64,000 nucleotides of DNA from Acinetobacter sedimenti (GTDB lineage Bacteria > Pseudomonadota > Gammaproteobacteria > Pseudomonadales > Moraxellaceae), in contig NZ_JAKUML010000006.1 in the NCBI RefSeq assembly GCF_022601685.1, positions 92,541 to 156,540 of the forward strand, written 5' to 3'. The notes under the pieces were generated by a model. That model did not search any database, was not told the origin of the DNA, and saw only the letters and a list, made by a program, of their open reading frames with translations. This document shows positions 31,871 to 41,236 of the stretch, piece after piece (positions within the stretch are counted from its first letter, which is position 1; every line of letters begins with the position of its first letter). A program made the position numbers and the translations under genes.

Positions 31871-32989
31871 ATGTCTACCGCAATTATAGTCATCTGTGTG
31901 GTAATGCTTATTGGCTTAGTGCTTGTCCGTATGCGTCAAGGTAAAGCTGAAGCTGAACAGAAACAAAAGAAACTCTCCAAGCCAACACCCAATGTTAAAG
32001 GCAATAAAAAAGTAGCGCAAACCAAAGAAAAGAAAGCTGAAAAAACAACTGAGAATAAACCAAAAGAGATCAACAAACCAAAAGTTGATATTTCTAACCT
32101 TCTCAGTCAAATAGATGTCATGATTGCTGACCGTCAATTTGCAAAAGCCGAAGGTGTCATTAATCAAACCTTAAATCAAGATGCAACTCAACACGCATTG
32201 TATTCAAAACTCATGAATATTTATGTATTGCAAAATGATGATTTTGCAATGAATCAGCTACTTACAGCGGTGCAAAACTTAGGGTTAAATGAAGTTTATC
32301 AAGAACTTTTCAACCGAAAAGAAGCTTATTTAGAAGATAAAGCTGCTTTAGCAGCGCGAGATCCTAGAAAAGCCGATGTTATTGAATACACACCTTCAAC
32401 CAATGTGGCAGAAACTCCAGATTTTGATGCTCTCAATACTCATCACAACGCAAATGCTACATCTTCAACAAACGAGCCATTAACGTTCAACAATCCCACA
32501 AGCGCTTCAAGTTTTGATGAGTTAAACTCAAATATTGAGCCCACAAGTCCTTTAATTGAACCACCTCCTGTTGAGTTTAATTTAGAACAAGATTTGGAGT
32601 TTAAATTAGATAAAGACATATCTGATCAACATAATAGTTCAACGAACGAACTTACGTTTAATGATGAGTCGCTTACTGACGACAGTTTTGATACTCACAA
32701 TGAGTTGCGAGCAGAAGAAAGTATCTTCACTGAAACAGTAATCGAAGAATCGCCACAATTTGAAAATCAAACCATAGAATCAGGTTATATTGATGCAGAT
32801 GATCCAATTTCACAAGCCTTCCCTACGCTCGCCCAAGTTGATCCAGTCGAGCTAGATATCGAACTGGCAGAACAGTATGTCAGACTTGGTGAGATTGCTG
32901 CTGCGAAGCAACTTTTGAATGTGGATCAAACACAATTGAATGCAGATCAAGCTGAGAAAGTGCAACAACTTTTGCAGAAAATCGCTTAA
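31871..32989 (+). CDS. FimV-like protein, membrane and cytoplasmic part (C-terminal half of a split FimV)
   Basis: A 372-residue protein that begins directly with a transmembrane helix (AIIVICVVMLIGLVLVRM, residues 4-21), then a Lys/Glu-rich stretch. A TPR-like helical pair follows at about 75-140 (LLSQIDVMIADRQFAKAEGV), then a long acidic Ser/Asn-rich region. It ends with the FimV C-terminal domain (VDPVELDIELAEQYVRLGEI, about 324-372). In usual FimV these parts follow the LysM and coiled coil in one chain. It has its own ribosome site (AGGAG 31855-31859, 11 bases before the ATG), and the frame is closed upstream at 31850-31852. It is therefore probably translated separately and may partner the preceding protein in the membrane. 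Confidence 0.85.
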   Translation: MSTAIIVICVVMLIGLVLVRMRQGKAEAEQKQKKLSKPTPNVKGNKKVAQTKEKKAEKTTENKPKEINKPKVDISNLLSQIDVMIADRQFAKAEGVINQTLNQDATQHALYSKLMNIYVLQNDDFAMNQLLTAVQNLGLNEVYQELFNRKEAYLEDKAALAARDPRKADVIEYTPSTNVAETPDFDALNTHHNANATSSTNEPLTFNNPTSASSFDELNSNIEPTSPLIEPPPVEFNLEQDLEFKLDKDISDQHNSSTNELTFNDESLTDDSFDTHNELRAEESIFTETVIEESPQFENQTIESGYIDADDPISQAFPTLAQVDPVELDIELAEQYVRLGEIAAAKQLLNVDQTQLNADQAEKVQQLLQKIA

Positions 32990-33020
32990 TTTTTATTTAA
33001 GAACAGATTTTAAAGCTACA

Positions 33021-33051
33021 ATAAGCAACTTCCGAGTTGCTTATTTTTTTT
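33021..33051 (+). terminator. Rho-independent terminator after the fimV pair, touching the next start codon
   Basis: ATAAGCAACT (33021-33030) pairs with AGTTGCTTAT (33035-33044) around TCCG and runs into eight T (33044-33051). It ends only three bases before the ATG of the asparaginase gene. Confidence 0.92.
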
Positions 33052-33054
33052 CGC

Positions 33055-34059
33055 ATGACCTCAACACATATTGCAGTGATCTATATGGGCGGTACTTTTG
33101 GTAGTATCGGAGTACCTCTCTACCCCATGCCTGCGAAAGCATTCTTAGAAAAACTACAACAGCACAGTGTTCAACACCAGTTTTCTAGCTTACAAGCGCA
33201 GAGTTTGCACTTTTATGAGGCACCAAGTATCAAAGATAGCAGTGAGCTTTCTGCGATAGACTGGCTTGGACTTGCACAGCAAATTTTCGAATTATCGAAT
33301 CATTTTCAACACTTTATTATTATTCATGGGACAGATACCCTGCACTATGCTGCGGCATTTTTATCACATCTATTCGCTGATCGACTGCATATTATTTTGA
33401 CTGGCAGTCAATTACCCTTACTAGAACAATCAGGTGCAAATTTACACCCTAGCAGTGATGCGTGGGCGAATTATCAATTTAGCATTGAGCAAATTAAAGA
33501 CATTGCTCAAGGTTGTTATATCGCTTTTGCATGCAAGCTTCATCATGCCAATCAAAGTATCAAAGCACACACCAGTGAATTCGATGCTTTTCAAAGCAAT
33601 CCTTTGCCAAGAAGATGGCAAAGCGTAGTTCAAGAGTTTGGTTTACATCAAATTGAACAATGGTTATCCCAAGTTAAAGATATTCGTATCGCTAACTTGT
33701 ATTGCGTACCATCATCACCCGATCATCTTGCCTCTGAACTCGACACATTTCAACAAAATTCACCGCACATATTGATTTTACAAGCATTTGGTGCAGGTAA
33801 TTTGGCTTATTCAGCATCATTAAAATCTGCACTGCAAAATTTGATTGCAAAAAAATGTTGGGTGATTATCAGCAGTCAGGTATTATTCGGCGAACTTACA
33901 AATGACTATGCTGTCGCTTCATGGTTAACTGAGCTTGGTGTCGTGGTTGATCCACATTATAGTCAAGCTGACTTATATGCTCGTTGTGTGCTTCTATATT
34001 TGCAATATGCTGATCAGCCGAATTGGCAAACTTATTGGCGCAATAAAGCTATAAGCTAA
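33055..34059 (+). CDS. Asparaginase-family protein
   Basis: A 334-residue protein of the L-asparaginase family, which hydrolyses asparagine (or a related amide) to aspartate and ammonia. The first active-site motif is IAVIYMGGTFGS (Thr about residue 14) and the second is IIIHGTDTLHYAAAFL (about 85-100). The C-terminal part has ILILQAFGAGNLAYS, typical of the second domain. No signal peptide is seen, which suggests a cytoplasmic type I-like enzyme. The ATG at 33055 lies three bases after a terminator T-run and has no Shine-Dalgarno sequence. A TTG at 33037 is inside the terminator stem and is rejected. The next gene, truA, starts about 60 bases later on the same strand. Confidence 0.82.
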   Translation: MTSTHIAVIYMGGTFGSIGVPLYPMPAKAFLEKLQQHSVQHQFSSLQAQSLHFYEAPSIKDSSELSAIDWLGLAQQIFELSNHFQHFIIIHGTDTLHYAAAFLSHLFADRLHIILTGSQLPLLEQSGANLHPSSDAWANYQFSIEQIKDIAQGCYIAFACKLHHANQSIKAHTSEFDAFQSNPLPRRWQSVVQEFGLHQIEQWLSQVKDIRIANLYCVPSSPDHLASELDTFQQNSPHILILQAFGAGNLAYSASLKSALQNLIAKKCWVIISSQVLFGELTNDYAVASWLTELGVVVDPHYSQADLYARCVLLYLQYADQPNWQTYWRNKAIS

Positions 34060-34118
34060 TTTTTAAGTTTTTAATTGTTTAAACTCGTCTATTTAATCGT
34101 TTTGGTAATCTGTCAGTT

Positions 34119-34916
34119 ATGCAACGCTTTGCACTTGGTATTGAATTTTGTGGTACACGCTTTAAGGGTTGGCAAACTCAGCAAGCAGGTGTACGTAGCA
34201 TTCAAGAAACCATCGAAACCGTCTTAAGTAAAATCGCCGATGAGCCCATCATCGTTCACGGCGCAGGACGCACCGATGCAGGTGTGCATGCCACCAATAT
34301 GATTGCACACTTTGATACCAATGCAATCCGTCCTGAGCTTGGTTGGATCATGGGCGCAAATTCACAGCTTCCAAAAGACATCGCTTTGCAATGGATTCAA
34401 CCGATGGGTGAAGATTTCCATGCACGATTTAAAGCCTGCGCACGGCGCTATCGTTATGTAATCTATAATGCACCTCGTCGCCCTGCGCTACTTTGGGGAC
34501 AAGTCACGCATGCACACTACGCATTGGATGTGGAGAAAATGCAACGTGCTGCACTCAAGTTCGAAGGTACGCATAATTTTGAAACTTTTCGTGCAACAGC
34601 CTGTCAATCCAATCAACCTGTACGCCATGTAAAACATTGTCATCTATTTCAACATGGTGCTTATTTAGTGCTTGATATTCAGGCGGATGGATTCTTACAC
34701 CATATGGTGCGCAATATCGTTGGATGCTTGCTCGAAGTCGGGCAAGGGTTTTATGATGTGGATCATATTGATGATATGTTCGCTGCAGAAGATCGAAAAG
34801 CTGCAGGTATCACTGCACCTGCACACGGTTTGTATTTTATTAATGCGTATTATCCAGAGCAGTTTCAGCTACCCAAAACAGCAGTTGGACCATTGTGGCT
34901 TAACTTACCAGAATAA
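34119..34916 (+). CDS. truA: tRNA pseudouridine(38-40) synthase TruA
   Basis: Isomerises uridines 38-40 in the anticodon arm of many tRNAs. The 265-residue protein has the catalytic Asp D53 in HGAGRTDAGVHATNM, which corresponds to D60 of E. coli TruA. It also has the family segments IEFCGTRFKGWQTQ (substrate loop, residues 8-21) and FLHHMVRNIVGCLLEVG (about 191-207). Its N-terminus is about seven residues shorter than in E. coli. In Pseudomonas too, truA follows fimV, which supports the neighbourhood. It is convergent with the AraC-type gene, with only 16 bases between the stops and no room for a strong terminator. Confidence 0.96.
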   Translation: MQRFALGIEFCGTRFKGWQTQQAGVRSIQETIETVLSKIADEPIIVHGAGRTDAGVHATNMIAHFDTNAIRPELGWIMGANSQLPKDIALQWIQPMGEDFHARFKACARRYRYVIYNAPRRPALLWGQVTHAHYALDVEKMQRAALKFEGTHNFETFRATACQSNQPVRHVKHCHLFQHGAYLVLDIQADGFLHHMVRNIVGCLLEVGQGFYDVDHIDDMFAAEDRKAAGITAPAHGLYFINAYYPEQFQLPKTAVGPLWLNLPE

Positions 34917-34932
34917 ACTCTTTTACATAAAA

Positions 34933-35961
34933 TTAATTATTATGTATCAACTGCTTACGCTTGCGATACTCTACAGGTGTTTCATCTGTCCAGCGCTTAA
35001 ACGCACGATAGAATGTACTTGGTTCAGAGAACCCTGTTAAATAGACAATGCGCTCAACACTCTCATTGGTACTTGCCAACAGTTTTTTCGCCAAGCGACA
35101 ACGATAATCTGAAAGAATTTGCTGAAAACTGGTATTCGCTTCACTCAGCTGTGTACGCAAACGGCGAGGTGTAATATTGAGCTGATCCGCCACAGTTTCT
35201 AATGTAGTTTCACCACTTTCTAATGTTGAGCCAATCGCACGGCGCACCTCACCAACGAGATCATAACGTGCTAATTCTTGGAGTTTTTCAACCGCCAACT
35301 GCTCATGTAGTTGAAGAAGTTCAGGCTCTGCTTGCCACATTGGAAATTCTAAAATAGCATGATCAAAATAAAGCCGTGTTTCCCGTTGTCCTAGACTGAC
35401 TGGGCAACCATACACGCGAAGATACTCTTCTTCATTGGCACCTTCTTCAAAGTTAAAATCAATAAATGCAGGGGTGAAGCGACCTTCTGTAACAAACTTG
35501 AAAAAACGTAATACGCCAGAAAAAATACATTCGCTATAATGACGATTGACCATCGGATCGACAAACTCTTGCATTCCATTGGTGATATAGCAATGCGCTT
35601 CATTGATCACAAGCTCGGCACTCAGCGCATCACTAATCAAACGCTGATAAGCCAAAGCACGCTGTAGACCCTCACCAAAGTTGGCACTACTCATAAACAG
35701 ATGCTCAATCACTTGCCCACGATATAAAGGCAAATGCTCACCGAGATGCAATCCTGCATCTTCATCACTTGTTACTTGTACTAATGCTGACCAAAAAGCA
35801 TGCTGTGCACTCAGTGGTGTTCGGGCATTTGCCTGCATCTGCCCTTGTGCAACACCTGCTTTGGCAAGAATCTCCTCAGTTGGCAAACCTGCCCGACGCA
35901 TTGCTTGGTAGCCTAATCGCAAAATCACCGACGCATCAGTTAATTGACTCACGCCATACAT
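34933..35961 (-). CDS. AraC-family transcriptional regulator
   Basis: A 342-residue regulator with an N-terminal arabinose-binding-like/OruR-type sensor domain (about residues 20-210) and a C-terminal double helix-turn-helix. The first HTH is near ETTLETVADQLNITPRRLRTQ. The second has the signature RIVYLTGFSEPSTFYRAFKR followed by TPVEYRKRK. Related proteins regulate amino acid, lipid or virulence genes, but the target here is unknown: no gene beside it is an obvious partner. It is transcribed away from infA and converges on truA. Confidence 0.9.
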   Translation of the reverse strand: MYGVSQLTDASVILRLGYQAMRRAGLPTEEILAKAGVAQGQMQANARTPLSAQHAFWSALVQVTSDEDAGLHLGEHLPLYRGQVIEHLFMSSANFGEGLQRALAYQRLISDALSAELVINEAHCYITNGMQEFVDPMVNRHYSECIFSGVLRFFKFVTEGRFTPAFIDFNFEEGANEEEYLRVYGCPVSLGQRETRLYFDHAILEFPMWQAEPELLQLHEQLAVEKLQELARYDLVGEVRRAIGSTLESGETTLETVADQLNITPRRLRTQLSEANTSFQQILSDYRCRLAKKLLASTNESVERIVYLTGFSEPSTFYRAFKRWTDETPVEYRKRKQLIHNN

Positions 35962-36142
35962 CCTTTGTGTTTATCGTTTTAACACATTAAGATTAGCGCC
36001 AATTGACCAAACTGACAATGTATGTTGTCTTATTTTTGCAAAATATTTATAAATTTTTCAATTCAAGGCATTGTAATCGCATTCTACATCATTAAGCGCC
36101 TTCTATCTGACATACTCTAGAATAAATTACGTTGAGATTCAC

Positions 36143-36171
36143 TTGAGATTTTGGATGATTTTTGCTATATT
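36143..36171 (+). promoter_or_regulatory. Sigma-70 promoter of infA
   Basis: TTGAGA (36143-36148) and TATATT (36166-36171) are separated by exactly 17 bases and lie 35 bases before the infA ATG. Both hexamers are close to consensus. Confidence 0.75.
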
Positions 36172-36205
36172 ACGCACCACTATTTTCCAATCAATCAGGT
36201 AGGCC

Positions 36206-36427
36206 ATGGCCAATAAAGAAGAACTCATTGAGTTTGAAGGCGTTGTCACCGAAACGCTTCCAAATACAATGTTCCGTGTTCGTTTAGAAAACGGTCACGA
36301 AGTTATCGCTCATATTTCAGGTAAAATGCGTAAACATTATATCCGCATCTTGACTGGCGATAATGTCAAAGTCGAAATGACACCATATGACTTATCTAAA
36401 GGTCGTATTACTTATCGTGCACGCTAA
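36206..36427 (+). CDS. infA: Translation initiation factor IF-1
   Basis: Small OB-fold factor that binds the ribosomal A site during initiation. The 73-residue sequence (start [20 protein letters not shown], then [20 protein letters not shown]) is the standard IF-1, full length. A clear sigma-70 promoter lies upstream and a terminator downstream, so it is monocistronic. Confidence 0.99.
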   Translation: MANKEELIEFEGVVTETLPNTMFRVRLENGHEVIAHISGKMRKHYIRILTGDNVKVEMTPYDLSKGRITYRAR

Positions 36428-36505
36428 GCACCGTTTGATTTTTGCATAAAGTTATTTTTTGAAGTAATTGAATGAATTAATCTACACTATTAGCCCTTAA
36501 ATTGT

Positions 36506-36538
36506 AAAAGCCACAAAATTGAATTCTGTGGCTTTTTT
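36506..36538 (+). terminator. Rho-independent terminator after infA
   Basis: AAAAGCCACA (36506-36515) pairs with TGTGGCTTTT (36527-36536) and continues into a T-run to 36538. Confidence 0.9.
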
Positions 36539-36601
36539 AGTGCTTAATCATTGTATTAAGCGCAGATATAATCGAAACACAAATCATTATTGGGGAAGTT
36601 A

Positions 36602-37030
36602 ATGAATCATTTTAAAATAACAAGTATTTTGATCATTGCAATTGGAACCATAGGTTTGCAAGCTTGCGTAAATAGCAACCAGTTGACTAAAAGACAAGAC
36701 TTTGTTGCTTATCTCGACCAATTTAAAGGTAAAACGCAGAATCAATTGAAACAAGAACTTAACTTCAAACAGTTTGGCTTCGATGCTTCAAAAACAAAAA
36801 TTGGGAAACAAAACCAATCTATGATGCAATATCGTATTCATCGCCCTATCGCATTACCAATCCCAATGTTTGAACCTAATTATGGTGCTTCTGGTGGAGG
36901 CGCTAGTGGGATGCGACCAACTTTACATACATCGGCAAACTCTTATGAAGTTGATATGACATGCGATATTACCTTCCACTTAGAAAATCAAATCGTGACA
37001 AGTTGGGAAGCAAAAGGAAAGGCTTGTTAA
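36602..37030 (+). CDS. Small predicted lipoprotein, function unknown
   Basis: A 142-residue protein with a signal peptide ending in the lipobox GLQAC (Cys about residue 22), so probably a lipoprotein. The mature part is basic and polar. It has a central Gly-rich stretch (NYGASGGGASGMRPTL) and a C-terminal strand pair (YEVDMTCDITFHLENQIVTS) ending with a cysteine near the terminus (KGKAC). I do not recognise a family. GGGGAAG about five bases before the ATG at 36602 favours this start over a TTG at 36590. It stands alone and is convergent with relA. Confidence 0.8.
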   Translation: MNHFKITSILIIAIGTIGLQACVNSNQLTKRQDFVAYLDQFKGKTQNQLKQELNFKQFGFDASKTKIGKQNQSMMQYRIHRPIALPIPMFEPNYGASGGGASGMRPTLHTSANSYEVDMTCDITFHLENQIVTSWEAKGKAC

Positions 37031-37076
37031 TACAAGCCTTTCTTAATCTAAAAATTATCCAAAACAGTTAAAATGC

Positions 37077-39383
37077 TTAACTACCTTGCACCAAACGTCG
37101 TGCACTAATAATACCTGGCTGTTGCTCCAGTCGAGCAAGCAATTTTGAGAGTTGTGCCAAGCCTTTCACTTCAATAAGCAGTTTTAAATTGGCAATGCCG
37201 TCATTATCTGAAAGTGTATTCACCTGACGAATATTGACATGATCTGCAAAAATGACTTGCGTCAAATCTTTCAATAAGCCACGACGATCGTAAGCTTCCA
37301 CCACGATCTGCACACTCTGACCACGTGTCGGTTGCATTTCCCAATCCGCTTCTACACCACGCTCAGGTTCGTTCTCGATCATACGTAGATAGTCTGCGCA
37401 GGCAATTTTATGGATACTTACACCACGATTCAACGTGATATAACCACCAATAGATTCACCATGTACAGGTTGGCAACAACGAGCGATATGTAACTCTACA
37501 TTATCCAAGCCATCAATCAAAATGCCGTGTGCTGAGAGCGTATGACTGGCACGAGGATTCAGCGTCGGCTTGAGTACAAGCTCTGGCTCATCCGCATCAA
37601 GGTGCATTTGTTTATTGATTTGATTCATCAACGAATGCAAACCAATATCACCTGTCACCAACGCCACTAAAATATCGTCACCCGTTTTGACATTGAAGTG
37701 ATTTACATAGTCATTCAAATCAATACTTTTTGGGTGGATCGCTAGACGTGTTAGCTCCTTATGTAAGGTTTCACGTCCAACGTCGATATTTTTGGTACGA
37801 TCTTGCTGTCTAAACCAATGACGAAGCTTGTCACGTGCTCGTGCTGTTTTGATGTAACCGAGTGAATTGACTAGCCAATCTCGATTTGGCTCACGATCCT
37901 TCTTGGTGAGAATTTCAACTTGCTCACCAGTTTTAAGCACATAGGTCAAAGGCACATAGCGCTGATTGACCCTTGCCGCATAGCAACGATTCCCGACTTC
38001 GGTATGTACATGATAGGCAAAATCAAGCACCGTCGAATCACGAGGCAATTCTTTGATATCACCATCACGGCTAAATACATAAATTTTCTCAAAACCTTCA
38101 AAATCTTGAAGATTTTCCTGATCTTGCTCATCTTCATCATTGAGATGTTCAGGTTGTGATTCTTTACGTTCTTGATAATTTTCAAGTACAGAACGCAATG
38201 AATGCAGACGATGATTAAAGCGTTGATCGGTACGCTTCTCACCTTCTTTATAATTAAAGTGCGAACATACGCCAAGCTCTGCTTCTTGGTGCATTGCATG
38301 GGTACGTATTTGAATCTCTAGCGACTTATTCTCAGCAATCACCGCAGTATGCAATGAACGGTAGCCGTTGGCTTTTGGATTGGTAATGTAATCATCAAAC
38401 TGATGCGGAATATGACGCCACATCTGATGCACAATACCCAAAGCGTGATAGCACTCAGGTACATTATTTACCAAAACACGGAGCGCACGAATGTCATACA
38501 ACTGATCAAAGCTGAGGTTTTTACTGCGCATCTTGCGGTAAATCGAATAGATATGCTTCGCACGTCCAGTAATTTCCGCATGAATATCATTAAGTTCGAG
38601 TTCTTGCTTTAAATGCGCAATCACAGACTGAATATATTGCTCACGCTCGGTTCTTTTTTCATTGAGCAGTGAGGCAATTTCTTTATAACGATCTGGTGAA
38701 AGATAGCGAAAAGCTAGATCTTCCAATTCCCATTTCAGCTGTGCAATACCAAGACGGTGTGCAAGCGGTGAGTAGATTGTTAAGACTTCACGTGCAACAC
38801 GTTCTTGGCGTTCTTTTGAAGCATTATTCAACTGCCGTAAGCTATATGTACGTTCTGCAAGCTTAATCAAAACCACACGTACATCTTCAGTGACCGAAAT
38901 CAGCATCTTATAAATGCCTGTCAAATGTTCACGTTTATTATTATTAAAATGATCTTCGAGATGTTCATTTTGCTCAATCAGATCAGACAGTTTCCCCATT
39001 GCCAGTGCGCCTTGCACGAGCTGTAAAACGTCATCACTAAATTGTTCCTCGACGGTACTTAGTTCGACAAAACCTTCACGCACACTACGATACAGCATCG
39101 CTGCAACCAATGTGTGCTCATCGACATTGAGATGCGCCAAAATATCCGCCATCCCAACACCCATCGCAAAGGCATTGGTGCGGTGCTTTACTGCGCTATT
39201 TAGTTCTAACTCAAGTGCTGAATGACTCGCTTGCTTCAACAAATCAAGTGGTTGACCATTGAGCTGTTCGATACGCTCAAGCCAAGCCACCAAGTCGATT
39301 TGTGTTTCTGCGGCATGCTCCCCAGTCGTCACTACAGAAAGCTCGTTGAGTCTTCCTGGTAGTTCCTCCCGTACTGTGACCAT
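37077..39383 (-). CDS. relA: GTP pyrophosphokinase RelA
   Basis: Ribosome-associated synthetase of (p)ppGpp in the stringent response. The 768-residue protein begins with a pseudo-hydrolase domain in which the HD-box region reads VAAMLYRSVREGFV, lacking the His-Asp pair, so it should only synthesise. The synthetase domain (about residues 245-360) has DIRALRVLVNNVPECY and NGYRSLHTAVI. It is followed by the TGS domain (YVFSRDGDIKELPRDSTVLD), a zinc-finger-like region (ELHIARCCQPVHG) and a C-terminal ACT domain. GGAGG stands about five bases before the ATG. Length is typical of RelA (about 740-770). Confidence 0.94.
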   Translation of the reverse strand: MVTVREELPGRLNELSVVTTGEHAAETQIDLVAWLERIEQLNGQPLDLLKQASHSALELELNSAVKHRTNAFAMGVGMADILAHLNVDEHTLVAAMLYRSVREGFVELSTVEEQFSDDVLQLVQGALAMGKLSDLIEQNEHLEDHFNNNKREHLTGIYKMLISVTEDVRVVLIKLAERTYSLRQLNNASKERQERVAREVLTIYSPLAHRLGIAQLKWELEDLAFRYLSPDRYKEIASLLNEKRTEREQYIQSVIAHLKQELELNDIHAEITGRAKHIYSIYRKMRSKNLSFDQLYDIRALRVLVNNVPECYHALGIVHQMWRHIPHQFDDYITNPKANGYRSLHTAVIAENKSLEIQIRTHAMHQEAELGVCSHFNYKEGEKRTDQRFNHRLHSLRSVLENYQERKESQPEHLNDEDEQDQENLQDFEGFEKIYVFSRDGDIKELPRDSTVLDFAYHVHTEVGNRCYAARVNQRYVPLTYVLKTGEQVEILTKKDREPNRDWLVNSLGYIKTARARDKLRHWFRQQDRTKNIDVGRETLHKELTRLAIHPKSIDLNDYVNHFNVKTGDDILVALVTGDIGLHSLMNQINKQMHLDADEPELVLKPTLNPRASHTLSAHGILIDGLDNVELHIARCCQPVHGESIGGYITLNRGVSIHKIACADYLRMIENEPERGVEADWEMQPTRGQSVQIVVEAYDRRGLLKDLTQVIFADHVNIRQVNTLSDNDGIANLKLLIEVKGLAQLSKLLARLEQQPGIISARRLVQGS

Positions 39384-39620
39384 ACCATCCTCCGTATCAT
39401 TATCACTTGTTGATCTTGCTTTACACTAGTTTTTTCAAACTCGGTTTATCACAACATCTATTGTATCTAAACAATTTATATAAACATCAATACGGCAATT
39501 TGAACTACAACACAGAATTTCTAAAAACTTGCAAATTTTTAATCACAATCTCAGATGAGATTATTCAATTCATTCTGATTTAAAACGTCTATTTAATCGC
39601 TCGAATTTCAAATTTAAAGC

Positions 39621-41096
39621 TTAAATTTCAGTTTTAACATCAGTTCTCTCAAATAACGTGATTGACTCTACATGCTCGGTGTGAGTAAACATATCCATCA
39701 CACCCGCTTTGTAAAGGCTGTAACCCTGTGCGATCAACATCGCCGTATCTCGTGCCAATGTCGCAGGATCACAAGACACATAGACAATACGTTTGGCACG
39801 AAAATTCGCCACATATTGCATGACTTGCGATGCGCCTGCTCTTGGCGGATCAATCAGTAGCGCATCAAATCCCTGATTCGCCCATGCTTGATCAGAAAAA
39901 TCTGTTGCCAAATCTTGCTGATAAAATTGCACATTGTCGATCTGATTGAGTTTTGCATTCTCAAAACCACGATGCACCATCTCATCCACACCTTCAACTG
40001 CAACCACCTGCCCAGTCGCACCAACACAGCGCGCCAAAGCAAAGCTAAAGTTACCCAAACCACAAAACAGATCAAGCACACGCTCACCTACTTTGAGATT
40101 AAGCAACTGACATGCCAATGACACCATCTGCTGATTTACATTGGCATTGACCTGCGTAAAATCCATTGGCGAAAATGCCAATTTTAAATCAAACGCAGGC
40201 AAAGCATATTGCAACCGCATTATAGCATTAGGCTGATCAATGCGCCTTAAGCTTTGGTAACTATCTGGCAATAAATACAGCTGCCACGCCCTTGTTTTTA
40301 TAAAATCTAACAATTTATCAATATCTTGCTGAGGAACACTCACCGTATGACGCAACACCAGTACAATATCTGCATCCCCAAGTGCAAACTCTAAATGAGT
40401 GATCTTCTCTCGAATATCAAGCTGACTTAGACAATTTCGTAATGTGTCTAAATGAGCAGATACACGATCATCTAAAACCGTACATTCTGAAATCGGCGTT
40501 AAATGATTACTCTGTACTTCCCGAAAGCCGATGATCAATTGCTGTGATTTGGCAAGCCAACGCACACCCAAGCGAGCACGACGACGATAATCCGCTTTTT
40601 GATTCTGAATTGGTGTAAGCCACTCTACAGGCTCAACATTGGCGAAGTGTTTCAGATGCGATGCCAATACTTGTTGTTTATGTACTAACTGCGCTTCAAC
40701 ATCTAAATGCTGTAGCGCACAACCACCACATTGCCCAAAATGTTTACAATTCGGTTGAATCCGATCTTTGGAGGGTGCACTGAGTAACTCCACCATTTCC
40801 GCTTCGTCAAAGCGTTTATGTGATTTGGTAAGTTTAGCTTGGACGGTTTCCCCTGCGAGTGCATAGCGAATAAAGACTTTTTTACCTGCTTGTGTGCTCT
40901 CATTTTGACTTAAATCATTCTCAGCAAAGTCATTTTCATTTGCGCCATACATGGCAACGCCACGCCCTTCATGCGATAAGCTCGTCACATGAAATGCGAT
41001 CGGCTCAGCTGAAAGCGTTTGAGATGTTGTAGATTTTTGGCGGGAACGGCGATCAACTGGCTTGTGATGTGGCTGTGACCGTGAATATTTTTTCAA
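39621..41096 (-). CDS. rlmD: 23S rRNA (uracil(1939)-C(5))-methyltransferase RlmD
   Basis: SAM-dependent methylase of 23S rRNA U1939 with an iron-sulfur cluster. The 491-residue protein has a basic N-terminus, a TRAM domain (AFHVTSLSHEGRGVAMYG, about residues 34-100), and cluster cysteines in CKHFGQCGGCALQHL (about 116-130). A central domain leads to the methylase fold with the SAM motif GERVLDLFCGLGNFSFALA. The catalytic-region motif YVSCDPATLARD (about 446-457) holds the nucleophile Cys. It is longer than E. coli RlmD (433) owing to the N-terminal extension and an insertion near residue 55 (ENDFAENDLSQNESTQ). It follows relA's upstream side, on the same strand. Confidence 0.95.
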   Translation of the reverse strand: MKKYSRSQPHHKPVDRRSRQKSTTSQTLSAEPIAFHVTSLSHEGRGVAMYGANENDFAENDLSQNESTQAGKKVFIRYALAGETVQAKLTKSHKRFDEAEMVELLSAPSKDRIQPNCKHFGQCGGCALQHLDVEAQLVHKQQVLASHLKHFANVEPVEWLTPIQNQKADYRRRARLGVRWLAKSQQLIIGFREVQSNHLTPISECTVLDDRVSAHLDTLRNCLSQLDIREKITHLEFALGDADIVLVLRHTVSVPQQDIDKLLDFIKTRAWQLYLLPDSYQSLRRIDQPNAIMRLQYALPAFDLKLAFSPMDFTQVNANVNQQMVSLACQLLNLKVGERVLDLFCGLGNFSFALARCVGATGQVVAVEGVDEMVHRGFENAKLNQIDNVQFYQQDLATDFSDQAWANQGFDALLIDPPRAGASQVMQYVANFRAKRIVYVSCDPATLARDTAMLIAQGYSLYKAGVMDMFTHTEHVESITLFERTDVKTEI

Positions 41097-41236
41097 AATA
41101 GATACTCAATACAACGATTCTGTGCGGTGAAAATTTGGGAATTTGACGCTGACAGTATATAAAAGTTGTGGGGAAAGCACTATGTAATTATAGTTCTATC
41201 GTTAGAATTAAATTTATGGAAGTAATCGTTACCTAA

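Noticed and set aside
39547..39562. Palindrome AATCTCAGATGAGATT between relA and rlmD
   Set aside because: The loop is only two bases and no T-run follows on either strand, so a terminator is not supported; kept only as a weak sequence symmetry.
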